Source of the DNA: Burkholderiales bacterium
Lineage (GTDB): Bacteria; Pseudomonadota; Gammaproteobacteria; Burkholderiales; Burkholderiaceae_A
Direction: 5' to 3'
Assembly: GCA_030828265.1 (NCBI GenBank)
Contig: JAURCW010000032.1
Coordinates: forward strand, 1 to 9,709
Length of the DNA stretch: 9,709 nt
Shown in pieces: positions 1 to 6,816 of the stretch. Position numbers and translations under genes: made by a program. The notes beneath the pieces were generated by a model that worked only from the letters and a program-made list of their open reading frames with translations, did no database searches and was not told the origin of the DNA. Numbering within the stretch: position 1 is the first letter of the stretch; every line of letters starts with the position of its first letter.

Positions 1-1
1 G

Positions 2-784
2 CCCTTGGCCCAGGCCCTCGCTTCTGATGGCATGCGTGTTCTGGCGCCGGATATTGTTGGCCGGGGCGACTCGGACTGGCTAAGCGACCCGCAGTACTAC
101 CGCATCGATCAGTACTGTCAGGATGTTCTCGCCATGGTTCGTCAACTTCAGCTTGGGCCTGTGTATTGGGTCGGGACTTCCATGGGGGGGCTGATTGCGA
201 TGACGATCTTGGGCGCCTTCTTTAAAGATCTGGCCGAGCAAGGCTGTTCGATTGAAAAGCTGGTGCTTAACGATGTGGGCGCCGAAATTCCTCATTCAGC
301 TCTTTCGCGTATTGCGGACTATGTTGGGGATGCTATGGAGTCGTCATCCCGTGAGGAGGCTTGCGCGTTGATCCGCTCGCGTATGGTGAGCTTTGGTGCC
401 CACACCGATGAGCAATGGCGACTTCTTACGGAGCCCGCCGTTCGCCAGCGTTCGGACGGCAAGTGGACTGTGAACTACGACCTCAAAATTGCGGAGCCTT
501 TCAAGGCCCTTTTCGCACTTTCAGACGCCCGAGCTGCAGCCAATGCTGTGAATACCCGGGCCGCACCGATGACGCTTTGGCCACTTTACGAGGCGATTGC
601 CTGCCCAACGCTTTTATTGCGCGGCCAACAAAGCGACCTCCTTCCTACCGAGGTAGCCGTTGCGATGACCCAGCGCGGCCCAAAGGCAAAGCTTATTGAG
701 ATACCTGGGGCAGGGCATGCCCCGAGCCTAGTCCCGCCAGAGCAGGTTGACATCGTTCGCCGTTTTCTAGGCGACGTTTCGTAA
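2..784 (+). CDS. alpha/beta-fold hydrolase, 5'-truncated by the window edge
   Basis: This is an alpha/beta hydrolase-fold enzyme, probably a cytosolic serine hydrolase or esterase of unknown substrate. The frame is open to the left edge. The first possible start is a TTG at 5, but the protein there already begins inside the fold (AQALASDG, then RVLAPDIVGRGDSDW, the usual segment after strand 4), so the oxyanion HG motif and true start lie upstream. Counting from that TTG, the nucleophile elbow GTSMGG puts Ser at 59, the likely acid is Asp211 in LLRGQQSDLLP, and the catalytic His is 238 in GAGHAP. All three triad residues are therefore visible. The gene ends with tandem stops TAA TAG (782-787). 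It converges on the fumarase gene. A G7 run (184-190) encodes part of the nucleophile elbow. The fold is certain; the substrate cannot be read from the sequence. Confidence 0.9.
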   Translation, partial: PLAQALASDGMRVLAPDIVGRGDSDWLSDPQYYRIDQYCQDVLAMVRQLQLGPVYWVGTSMGGLIAMTILGAFFKDLAEQGCSIEKLVLNDVGAEIPHSALSRIADYVGDAMESSSREEACALIRSRMVSFGAHTDEQWRLLTEPAVRQRSDGKWTVNYDLKIAEPFKALFALSDARAAANAVNTRAAPMTLWPLYEAIACPTLLLRGQQSDLLPTEVAVAMTQRGPKAKLIEIPGAGHAPSLVPPEQVDIVRRFLGDVS

Positions 785-797
785 TAGCAGGGCTCAT

Positions 798-819
798 GGT
801 CCTGCCTTTCGGCAGGACC
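798..819. terminator. hairpin between convergent hydrolase and fumarase genes
   Basis: A perfect 9-bp stem (GGTCCTGCC at 798-806 with GGCAGGACC at 811-819) closes a TTTC tetraloop. It sits between the stop of the hydrolase (784) and the stop of the fumarase (841, reverse strand), where a bidirectional terminator would be expected. Neither side has a U-tract, so it is not a canonical intrinsic terminator. It may act as a weak terminator, need Rho, or protect 3' ends. Confidence 0.55.
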
Positions 820-840
820 TGTACGAGCGAATCGCCTCGA

Positions 841-2370
841 CTAGACAGCCGTCCCCGCCTTGGCAATCTCTTCAATACGAACGCGCCATTCGGCGGGGCC
901 TGTCTCATGAACAGAGACCCCTTGGGAGTCGACGCCGACCGTGACGGGCATGTCTTCAACTTCGAATTCGTAAATGGCTTCCATGCCGAGATCTTCAAAA
1001 GCAAGTACCTTGGCCGAGCGAATGGCCTTGCTTACAAGGTAGGCCGCTCCGCCAACGGCCATGAGATAAGCGGATGCATGTTTCTTAATGGCTTCAATGG
1101 CAACAGGCCCGCGCTCTGCCTTGCCCACCATCGCAATAAGCCCTGTCTGCGCGAGCAGAGTCTCGGTGAACTTGTCCATACGGGTGGCTGTGGTGGGACC
1201 GGCTGGGCCGACGGCCTCGCCCGCAATGGGGTCCAGCGGCCCAACGTAATAGATAACCCGGTTGGTCAGGTCGACTGGGAGCTTTTCACCTTTGGCAAGC
1301 ATGTCGCAGATGCGTTTATGCGCCGCATCACGTCCTGTTAAGAGCTTGCCCGAGAGCAAAAGCCGCTGCCCAGGCTTCCAGCTCTGAACCATACTGGGGG
1401 TCAGCTTATTCAAGTCCACCCGGGTTGAAAGCTTGGTGTCCGGCGCCCAGTTCACCGTTGGCCAGTCAGAAAGCTTGGGTGGCGTTAATACGGCTGGACC
1501 GGAGCCGTCAAGCGTGAAGTGAATATGTCGCGTTGCAGCGCAGTTGGGAATGATGGCCACGGGAAGGTTGGCCGCATGGGTGGGGTAGTCCATGATTTTC
1601 ACATCGAGCACAGTGGTTAGCCCACCAAGGCCTTGTGCACCAATGCCCAGTTTGTTAACCGCCTCGTAGATGGCGACTCGCAACTTTTCAATATCGGTCT
1701 GTGGTCCCCGGGAGAGAACTTCTGCCATGTCCACAGGCTCCATGAGTGATTCCTTCGCAAGCAGCGCGGCCTTTTCAGGCGTGCCGCCAATACCAATACC
1801 CAGAATTCCAGGTGGGCACCAGCCCGCACCCATGGTGGGTACCATCTTCACAACCCAGTCTAGGACGCTGTCGCTTGGGTTGAGCATGCCAAGCTTGGCC
1901 TTGGCTTCGCTGCCTCCACCCTTGGCGGCGCAGATCACCTCGATCTCGCTGCCTTCAATAATCTCGTAGTGAATCACCGCAGGTGTGTTGTCCTTGGTAT
2001 TTTTTCGAAGGCCAGCAGGCTGGGCAAGAACAGAGGCACGCAGAGGATTCTCGGTGTTGTTGTAGGCTTGGCGAACGCCCTCATTCACCATGTCGGTGAC
2101 GCTCATCGTTGCCCCTTCCCAGCGCACATTCATTCCCACCTTTAAGAAAACTGTTGCAATTCCAGTGTCTTGGCAGAGTGGGCGATGACCCTCCGCACTC
2201 ATGCGGCTGTTTGTCAGAATCTGTGCAAGGGCATCCTTCGCCGCTGGGTTCTGTTCTTTGTCATAAGCCCGACCAAGCGCCTGCACGAAATCGGTAGGGT
2301 GGTAATAGCTTATAAATTGAAAGCTATCGGCAATGCTTTGAATGAAATCGTGCTGTGCAATGGGCTTCAT
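841..2370 (-). CDS. class I (iron-sulfur) fumarate hydratase
   Basis: This enzyme reversibly hydrates fumarate to L-malate in the cytosolic TCA cycle. It is the single-chain class I type, which uses an oxygen-sensitive [4Fe-4S] cluster and is unrelated to FumC. From the chosen start it has 509 residues, the normal family length. The three likely cluster cysteines are Cys66 in PLCQDTG, Cys185 in GWCPPGILGIGIGG and Cys277 in PNCAATRH. The KGGGSEAK motif (150-157) and the C-terminal GPTTATRMD motif (391-399) carry conserved active-site residues. The N-terminal ~280 residues form the alpha domain; the remainder is the swivelling beta domain. An in-frame GTG 12 nt upstream (2382) overlaps the Shine-Dalgarno sequence, so ATG at 2370 is the better start. 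The gene is divergent from acs. The symbol could be fumA or fumB depending on convention, so none is given. Confidence 0.95.
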   Translation of the reverse strand: MKPIAQHDFIQSIADSFQFISYYHPTDFVQALGRAYDKEQNPAAKDALAQILTNSRMSAEGHRPLCQDTGIATVFLKVGMNVRWEGATMSVTDMVNEGVRQAYNNTENPLRASVLAQPAGLRKNTKDNTPAVIHYEIIEGSEIEVICAAKGGGSEAKAKLGMLNPSDSVLDWVVKMVPTMGAGWCPPGILGIGIGGTPEKAALLAKESLMEPVDMAEVLSRGPQTDIEKLRVAIYEAVNKLGIGAQGLGGLTTVLDVKIMDYPTHAANLPVAIIPNCAATRHIHFTLDGSGPAVLTPPKLSDWPTVNWAPDTKLSTRVDLNKLTPSMVQSWKPGQRLLLSGKLLTGRDAAHKRICDMLAKGEKLPVDLTNRVIYYVGPLDPIAGEAVGPAGPTTATRMDKFTETLLAQTGLIAMVGKAERGPVAIEAIKKHASAYLMAVGGAAYLVSKAIRSAKVLAFEDLGMEAIYEFEVEDMPVTVGVDSQGVSVHETGPAEWRVRIEEIAKAGTAV

Positions 2371-2381
2371 GGTGTGACGCA

Positions 2382-2387
2382 CTCCTC
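2382..2387 (-). promoter_or_regulatory. ribosome binding site that sets the fumarase start
   Basis: Read on the minus strand this is GAGGAG, 11 nt before the ATG at 2370. The competing upstream GTG (2382-2380) shares its first base with this site and could not be initiated from it, which argues for the shorter 509-residue protein. Confidence 0.7.
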
Positions 2388-2404
2388 AAAATGGCGTAAA
2401 TTTA

Positions 2405-2433
2405 TTGAACTACGTTATCAAAACTATTATTTA
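2405..2433 (+). promoter_or_regulatory. candidate sigma70-type promoter for acs
   Basis: TTGAAC (2405-2410) and TATTTA (2428-2433) are separated by 17 nt. The -35 starts with TTGA and the -10 keeps only the first TAT of the consensus, so the match is moderate. Transcription would begin near 2440, leaving an unusually short leader of about 17 nt that starts almost at the Shine-Dalgarno sequence. A different start point within the AT-rich stretch is quite possible. Confidence 0.3.
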
Positions 2434-2456
2434 TTTCGACTTAGGAGGAGCCCTAG

Positions 2457-4445
2457 ATGTCATCAAGCCAAATTGAGTCCGTCATGCATGAGGACCGCAT
2501 TTTTAACCCCCCCGTCGATTTTGCTTCAAAAGCTCGTATTCCAAGTATGCAGGCCTACAACGAGCTTTGCGCCGAGGCTGACAAAGATTACGCAGGCTAC
2601 TGGGCAAGGCTTGCCAAGTCTGAGCTGCTTTGGCACAAGCCTTTCACCCGTGCACTCGATGAGTCTCAGGCACCGTTCTACAAGTGGTTTGACGATGGCC
2701 TGTTAAACGCCTCGTACAACTGTCTTGATCGGAACTTACAAAACGGTAATGCCAATAAAACGGCGGTGATCTTCGAGGCCGACGATGGCAAAGTGACCCG
2801 AGTGAGCTACCAGGAACTGCACGACCAGGTCTGTCAGTTTGCCAATGGCATCAAGTCACTCGGCTACAAGAAAGGTGACAGGGCGCTTATTTATATGCCC
2901 ATGTCGGTTGAGGGCATCGCCGCGATGCAGGCCTGTGCTCGGCTCGGTGTTATTCATTCTGTGGTTTTTGGTGGTTTCTCAGCCAAGAGCCTTCAAGAGC
3001 GGGTCGTCGACGCCGGTGCGACCTTGGTGATTACCGCCGATGAGCAATGCCGGGGGGGGAAATCCATTCCCTTGAAACCTGCGGTCGATGAAGCCTTCGG
3101 TATGGGGGGCTGCGAGGGCGTAAGGCACGTGATTGTGTATCAGCGTACGGGGGGGACGGTTCCCATGACGGCGGGCCGTGACATCACCATGGCGGACCTG
3201 GTGAAGGGGCAGGGGACGACCTGCGAACCCGAGTGGGTTGAGGCAGAGCATCCTCTGTTTATTCTTTACACCTCGGGTTCAACCGGTAAGCCTAAGGGTG
3301 TACAGCATTCCACAGCGGGTTATCTGCTGCATGCCATTCTCACCATGCAGTTTACGTTTGATATTCGCGCTGAAGACATTTTCTGGTGCACGGCTGACAT
3401 CGGCTGGGTGACAGGTCACACCTACATTGCCTACGGCCCCTTGGCCACGGGCGCAACTCAGGTCGTCTTCGAAGGTGTTCCAACCTATCCCGATGCAGGC
3501 CGATTCTGGAAGATGATTCAAGACCATAAGGTCTCCATTTTCTACACCGCGCCAACTGCCATCCGTTCACTTATTAAGGCAGGCGAGGCCAGCCCAGAGT
3601 GCCATCCCACGAAGTACAAGCTTGACTCACTTCGTCTCTTGGGTTCCGTTGGTGAGCCCATTAATCCAGAAGCATGGATGTGGTACCACAACAATGTGGG
3701 TGGAGGCCGTTGCCCTATTGTTGACACCTTCTGGCAGACCGAAACCGGTGGCCATGTCATTACGCCGATGCCTGGGGCAACACCGCTGGTCCCTGGTTCT
3801 TGCACACTGCCATTTCCGGGTGTTCAGGCGGCCATCGTTGATGAAACAGGAAACGACCTTCCCAATGGTCAGGGCGGCATTTTGGTGATTAAAAGGCCAT
3901 GGCCATCCATGATTCGCACAATTTGGGGCGACCCCGATCGCTTTAAGAAAGCCTATTACCCCGAGGAGCTCGGCGGTCGTCTCTACCTTGCGGGCGATGG
4001 CTCCATTCGCGATAAGGACACGGGCTATTTCACCATCATGGGCCGAATTGACGATGTTTTGAATGTGTCGGGTCACCGTATGGGCACCATGGAAATCGAG
4101 TCCGCTTTGGTTGCGAATTCCCTAGTGGCGGAAGCCGCTGTGGTGGGGCGTCCCGATGACACCACGGGGGAGGCTATTGTGGCCTTTGTTGTTCTGAAAC
4201 AGTCCCGCCCCACGGGGGATGCGGCAAAGGCTCTGGCAACCGACCTACGAAATTGGGTGGGCAAGGAAATCGGCCCCATCGCCAAGCCGAAGGAAATTCG
4301 ATTTGGGGACAATCTGCCAAAAACCCGGTCTGGGAAAATCATGCGTCGACTCTTGCGAACACTTGCCAAAGGTGAAGAAATCACGCAGGACGTCTCGACG
4401 CTTGAAAACCCGGCCATCCTTGAGCAGCTTAAGCAGCCCATTTAG
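2457..4445 (+). CDS. acs: acetyl-CoA synthetase (AMP-forming)
   Basis: This cytosolic enzyme activates acetate with ATP to acetyl-AMP and then to acetyl-CoA. It has 662 residues, normal for Acs. The family N-terminal segment (about 30-90) is followed by the ATP-grasping loop [10 protein letters not shown] (272-281), the [15 protein letters not shown] stretch (315-329), the TFWQTETGG motif (424-432) whose Trp426 shapes a small, acetate-sized pocket, and the hinge region [13 protein letters not shown] (529-541). The C-terminal PKTRSGK places the catalytic lysine at 627; in this family that lysine is silenced by acetylation and reactivated by a sirtuin-type deacetylase. ATG at 2457 is preceded by a strong Shine-Dalgarno, AGGAGGAG (2443-2450). 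The Trp426 pocket and TFWQTETGG context favour acetyl- over propionyl-CoA synthetase (PrpE). The coding sequence holds several G/C homopolymers: C7 at 2507-2513, G8 at 3052-3059, G6 at 3104-3109 and G7 at 3149-3155. Confidence 0.95.
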   Translation: MSSSQIESVMHEDRIFNPPVDFASKARIPSMQAYNELCAEADKDYAGYWARLAKSELLWHKPFTRALDESQAPFYKWFDDGLLNASYNCLDRNLQNGNANKTAVIFEADDGKVTRVSYQELHDQVCQFANGIKSLGYKKGDRALIYMPMSVEGIAAMQACARLGVIHSVVFGGFSAKSLQERVVDAGATLVITADEQCRGGKSIPLKPAVDEAFGMGGCEGVRHVIVYQRTGGTVPMTAGRDITMADLVKGQGTTCEPEWVEAEHPLFILYTSGSTGKPKGVQHSTAGYLLHAILTMQFTFDIRAEDIFWCTADIGWVTGHTYIAYGPLATGATQVVFEGVPTYPDAGRFWKMIQDHKVSIFYTAPTAIRSLIKAGEASPECHPTKYKLDSLRLLGSVGEPINPEAWMWYHNNVGGGRCPIVDTFWQTETGGHVITPMPGATPLVPGSCTLPFPGVQAAIVDETGNDLPNGQGGILVIKRPWPSMIRTIWGDPDRFKKAYYPEELGGRLYLAGDGSIRDKDTGYFTIMGRIDDVLNVSGHRMGTMEIESALVANSLVAEAAVVGRPDDTTGEAIVAFVVLKQSRPTGDAAKALATDLRNWVGKEIGPIAKPKEIRFGDNLPKTRSGKIMRRLLRTLAKGEEITQDVSTLENPAILEQLKQPI

Positions 4446-4536
4446 AAGGTCTGAGTTACACTAGCGCTTTCCCTCGCTCCGCATTAAGTCTGTTCCTCGC
4501 GAAGCCTTTGCGTAGGCGGGGGTGCCGATGGACTGC

Positions 4537-4627
4537 GGAGAGATGGATGAGTGGTTTAAGTCGCACGCCTGGAAAGCGTGTATAGGTTAATAGCCTATCG
4601 GGGGTTCGAATCCCCCTCTCTCCGCCA
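4537..4627 (+). tRNA. tRNA-Ser, anticodon GGA
   Basis: The acceptor stem pairs GGAGAGA (4537-4543) with TCTCTCC (4617-4623), then discriminator G4624 and an encoded CCA (4625-4627). The anticodon stem CACGC/GCGTG (4564-4568 with 4576-4580) encloses the loop CTGGAAA, which gives anticodon GGA at 4571-4573 and reads UCC and UCU. A long variable arm (about 4581-4599, ATAGG pairing with CCTAT) is the class II hallmark of tRNA-Ser, and G is the expected serine discriminator. The T-arm is GGGGG-TTCGAAT-CCCCC (4600-4616). I see no convincing terminator or promoter in the 91 bp between acs and this gene. A TACACT hexamer at 4457-4462 lacks a partner -35. scpB starts 16 nt downstream. Confidence 0.97.
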
Positions 4628-4643
4628 ATTCTTAAGTTGAAAC

Positions 4644-5207
4644 ATGAACACTGAGCAGGCTAAGCGCGTGCTCGAAGCAGCCCTGCTAACGAGCCACGAC
4701 CCTCTACCTATTGCATCTTTATCGCGTCTTTTCGAAGAAGAGATCGATGAAGAAACCTTAAGACTGTTGCTTGACGACCTGCGTCGCGACTGGTCCGACC
4801 GTTCCTTGGAGCTTGTTCCGCTGGCCTCCGGCTGGCGGTTTCAAACCCGCCCCGAGATGACTGTGTATTTCGATCGGCTTCGCAACGAAAAGCCGCCCAA
4901 GTATTCGCGTGCCGCTCTTGAAACGCTTGCAATCATTGCCTATCGTCAGCCGGTTACCCGCAGCGACATTGAAGATATTCGTGGTGTGGTGGTAGCCTCC
5001 ACCGTCTTAAAGTCACTTGAAGATCGTGGTTGGGTCGAAGTTATTGGTCAGCGTGATGCACCCGGAAGGCCATCGCTTTATGGAACAACCCGCCAGTTCT
5101 TGGATGACTTGGGTCTGCGTTCCCTTGAGGAACTGCCTGCGCTGGAAGAGGGCTGGTCAGAGGCCGCAAGTCAAATGCTTTTGCAGGCTTCGCAAGAGCC
5201 CAGTTAG
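4644..5207 (+). CDS. scpB: segregation and condensation protein ScpB
   Basis: ScpB is the winged-helix (kite) subunit that, with ScpA, binds Smc to form the bacterial condensin complex on the nucleoid. The protein has 187 residues, a normal length. It shows two winged-helix units: an N-terminal one (about 1-80, [18 protein letters not shown]) and a second carrying the family signature [29 protein letters not shown] (about 92-120), followed by [15 protein letters not shown] and the GRPSLYGTT wing. The start ATG at 4644 has only a weak AAGTTGA upstream and lies 16 nt after the tRNA-Ser CCA end, so the mRNA is probably part of the tRNA transcript. scpA is not in the window. rluB follows after 43 nt, as is usual in Burkholderiales. 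Confidence 0.95.
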   Translation: MNTEQAKRVLEAALLTSHDPLPIASLSRLFEEEIDEETLRLLLDDLRRDWSDRSLELVPLASGWRFQTRPEMTVYFDRLRNEKPPKYSRAALETLAIIAYRQPVTRSDIEDIRGVVVASTVLKSLEDRGWVEVIGQRDAPGRPSLYGTTRQFLDDLGLRSLEELPALEEGWSEAASQMLLQASQEPS

Positions 5208-5250
5208 AGCCACACAGCACTTAGTACGCTTTTAGGAAGACAGAAGACTT

Positions 5251-6657
5251 ATGTCGAACAATGAATTGCATGACCCCAGCTTTGAGCCCAACGATTGGTC
5301 TGACAGCCAGGAAGATGATGAGCAGCCCGCTCAGGGCGATGACACGCAAGCCGATCAGCTGGACGATGGTCAGCCCGATGCGGTGGAGCAGCTTCTTGAA
5401 GGCGACCCCGTTGCCGACGCAGAGCTTCCAAGCTTTGTAAAAGAGCTACCGGAGGCCGCTGAGACAAGTTTTCTTGCCAAGCCCTCTAGCCTCGATTACG
5501 ACCCGCCCAAGCTTCACAAAGTGCTTGCTGATGCCGGAGTTGGCTCGCGCAGGGAAATGGAAGAGCTGATTCTTGCGGGTAGGGTCTCGGTTAATGGGAC
5601 GCCTGCCCATATTGGTCAGCGGATTTCACACCGTGACCAGGTCAAGGTCAATGGCAAGCCCATCCGTATTCGGGTGACGCCGCCGCCTGTGCGAGTGCTG
5701 GCTTACCACAAGCCGGCTGGCGAGATCGTGACGCGGTCGGATCCACAGCAGCGGGTCACGGTGTTTAAGCGCCTGCCACCCGCGAAGGTGGGGCGCTGGA
5801 TCACTGTTGGACGATTGGATGTTCCGACCGAGGGCCTGCTTTTGTTCACGACTTCGGGCGAGCTTGCGAATCGGCTCATGCATCCGCGCTCGGAGGTCGA
5901 GCGTGAGTACGCAGTTCGTGTTCTTGGGGAGCTTTTGCCCGAGGCTGAGCAAAAGCTTCTTGAGGGGGTTGACCTTGGAGACGGGCCCACTGCGCGCTTT
6001 GACAAGCTTGAGCCTGCAGGAGGTGAGGGAGCCAACCGCTGGTATCGAGTGGTTATACGTGAGGGTCGTAATCGTGAGGTACGCCGCATGTTTGAGGCAG
6101 TTGGGCTCACGGTGAGTCGCCTTTTGCGAGTGCGATACGGAAGTATCGCGCTGCCTTCTACTTTACGTCGTGGGCAGTCTGCCGAGCTGACAGATGAACT
6201 CGTGAAGTCACTCATGGCCTCGGTCGGGCTCAAGCCGCCCGCCGTAGCAGGCGGTAACGGGCGGCGGACAGGCCGGGCTCGTCCGGGCCCCGCAGGCAAC
6301 AACGTGCAGGGTAATCGTGGCAACAAGGCCCCGTGGCAAGAGCCGCGTGGCGCTGAAGATCGCCGCTTTCAGCCCGGAGACCACCCTCTCGAGATGGATG
6401 ACCCTCCTCAGCAGCACCCTGACGATGACTGGCAGCCCTCTGGTCCGAATGCTCACCTGTCCCAGCTTGCTGGCCCTGTGAAGCACAAGCAGGGGGCTAA
6501 GCGGCCGAATCCCTTGCAGACCACCTGGGGGTCCACCAAGCCCACGGCAACGCTCTCCGCGCCCCAGCGAAACGGCCCGCCAGCCGGGGCGGGCCGTGGT
6601 GGGCCGAAGAAGAACCGGTCGCGTTCAGGCGCTCGACGCAAGGGGCCAATGGCCTAA
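5251..6657 (+). CDS. rluB: 23S rRNA pseudouridine synthase (RluB family)
   Basis: RluB converts one uridine of 23S rRNA (position 2605 in E. coli numbering) to pseudouridine during 50S assembly. The 468-residue protein has an acidic N-terminal extension (about 1-84), an S4 RNA-binding domain (about 86-140, [21 protein letters not shown]), the catalytic RsuA/RluB domain (about 147-325) and a Pro/Gly/Arg-rich basic tail (about 330-468). The catalytic Asp is 190 in [21 protein letters not shown] (154-157), REYAV (218-222) and [15 protein letters not shown] (271-285) are family motifs. The core without its tails is the size of the E. coli enzyme; such tails are common in Burkholderiales. The start ATG at 5251 has AGGAAG at 5234-5239. 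RsuA-family paralogues share motifs, but the synteny with scpB supports RluB. The stop codon lies inside a terminator hairpin. Confidence 0.93.
   Translation: MSNNELHDPSFEPNDWSDSQEDDEQPAQGDDTQADQLDDGQPDAVEQLLEGDPVADAELPSFVKELPEAAETSFLAKPSSLDYDPPKLHKVLADAGVGSRREMEELILAGRVSVNGTPAHIGQRISHRDQVKVNGKPIRIRVTPPPVRVLAYHKPAGEIVTRSDPQQRVTVFKRLPPAKVGRWITVGRLDVPTEGLLLFTTSGELANRLMHPRSEVEREYAVRVLGELLPEAEQKLLEGVDLGDGPTARFDKLEPAGGEGANRWYRVVIREGRNREVRRMFEAVGLTVSRLLRVRYGSIALPSTLRRGQSAELTDELVKSLMASVGLKPPAVAGGNGRRTGRARPGPAGNNVQGNRGNKAPWQEPRGAEDRRFQPGDHPLEMDDPPQQHPDDDWQPSGPNAHLSQLAGPVKHKQGAKRPNPLQTTWGSTKPTATLSAPQRNGPPAGAGRGGPKKNRSRSGARRKGPMA
6572..6597 (+). repeat. GC-rich 10-bp inverted repeat inside the rluB tail
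   Basis: ACGGCCCGCC (6572-6581) pairs perfectly with GGCGGGCCGT (6588-6597) around a 6-nt loop. It encodes the [10 protein letters not shown] segment of the RluB tail, about 60 nt before the stop. There is no U-tract after it, so it is not an intrinsic terminator. It may stabilise the mRNA 3' end or may simply follow from Gly/Pro/Ala/Arg codons. Confidence 0.6.
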
Positions 6658-6683
6658 GCTTTGCTTCTCTGGCCCCTATTTTT
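6641..6683 (+). terminator. probable rluB terminator overlapping its stop codon
   Basis: AGGGGCCA (6641-6648) pairs perfectly with TGGCCCCT (6670-6677), followed by A and T5 (6679-6683). The 21-nt loop holds a small inner stem (AAGC 6656-6659 with GCTT 6663-6666). The left arm lies in the last rluB codons, so a translating ribosome would cover it. The U-tract is short, so efficiency is probably moderate. A competing GGCCA/TGGCC pairing exists in the left half. Confidence 0.6.
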
Positions 6684-6696
6684 CATTGGAGGTCTA

Positions 6697-6725
6697 TTGC
6701 CAAGATGGCCTGGATTCAGTAGAAT
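6697..6725 (+). promoter_or_regulatory. sigma70-type promoter of rimP-nusA-infB
   Basis: TTGCCA (6697-6702) and TAGAAT (6720-6725) each match five of six consensus bases and are separated by the ideal 17 nt. The predicted start is near 6732. This is the best promoter match I saw in the window, and it lies in the only sizeable gap upstream of rimP. The hexamer ATTCAG occurs twice, 10 bp apart (6714-6719 and 6724-6729), flanking and overlapping the -10. Confidence 0.7.
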
Positions 6726-6744
6726 TCAGATGTTTCGCGAAGAA

Positions 6745-6772
6745 ATGGGCTCCACAGAGCCCATTTTTTTTT
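6745..6772 (+). terminator. strong intrinsic terminator in the rimP leader (putative attenuator)
   Basis: ATGGGCTC (6745-6752) pairs perfectly with GAGCCCAT (6757-6764) around a CACA loop and runs into nine Ts (6764-6772). A6743 and A6744 can extend the stem into the T-run. The sequence is a textbook intrinsic terminator. It lies downstream of the predicted promoter and 44 nt upstream of the rimP start, so it would terminate the rimP-nusA-infB transcript soon after initiation. I see no obvious competing antiterminator stem. It could instead be a second, back-up terminator for rluB if rimP is transcribed from a promoter I cannot see in 6773-6816. Confidence 0.9.
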
Positions 6773-6816
6773 GAGTTTCAGACTTATCGATTGCAAAGAG
6801 TTTTAAGAAGGTTTTC

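Larger units (their letters stand above)
2371..2456. promoter_or_regulatory. divergent fumarase-acs intergenic region
   Basis: These 86 bp separate the two divergent start codons and must hold both promoters unless transcription enters from elsewhere. The core (about 2396-2437) is much more AT-rich than the flanking genes. On the minus strand a TTGATA (2421-2416) resembles a -35 box for the fumarase, but at 17 nt the next hexamer is TACGCC, a poor -10, so I do not call that promoter. The arms TTGA and TCAA (2405-2408 and 2418-2421) are separated by 9 nt and do not match a known operator spacing. Confidence 0.5.

Noticed and set aside
5..7. TTG as the real start of the hydrolase
   Set aside because: The protein would lack the first strands and oxyanion motif of the fold, and the frame stays open to the window edge, so the gene is simply cut.
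796..1341. 181-residue open frame on the plus strand opposite the fumarase gene
   Set aside because: It begins inside the terminator-like hairpin, has no ribosome binding site or recognisable motif, and is antisense to well-conserved fumarase codons.
2405..2421. TTGA-N9-TCAA as an FNR/CRP-type operator
   Set aside because: The FNR box needs TTGAT-N4-ATCAA; the spacing here is wrong and the inner bases do not pair.
2170..2706. 178-residue plus-strand open frame spanning the fumarase 5' end and the acs start
   Set aside because: It crosses the divergent promoter region, overlaps acs in another frame, and shows no family features.
2457..4445. acs as propionyl-CoA synthetase (prpE)
   Set aside because: The length of 662, the TFWQTETGG pocket with Trp426 and the overall motif set fit acetyl-CoA synthetase, and no methylcitrate-cycle genes are adjacent.
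5703..6326. 207-residue minus-strand open frame in rluB
   Set aside because: Ser/Arg/Thr-rich shadow of rluB codons; rluB motifs on the other strand are unmistakable.
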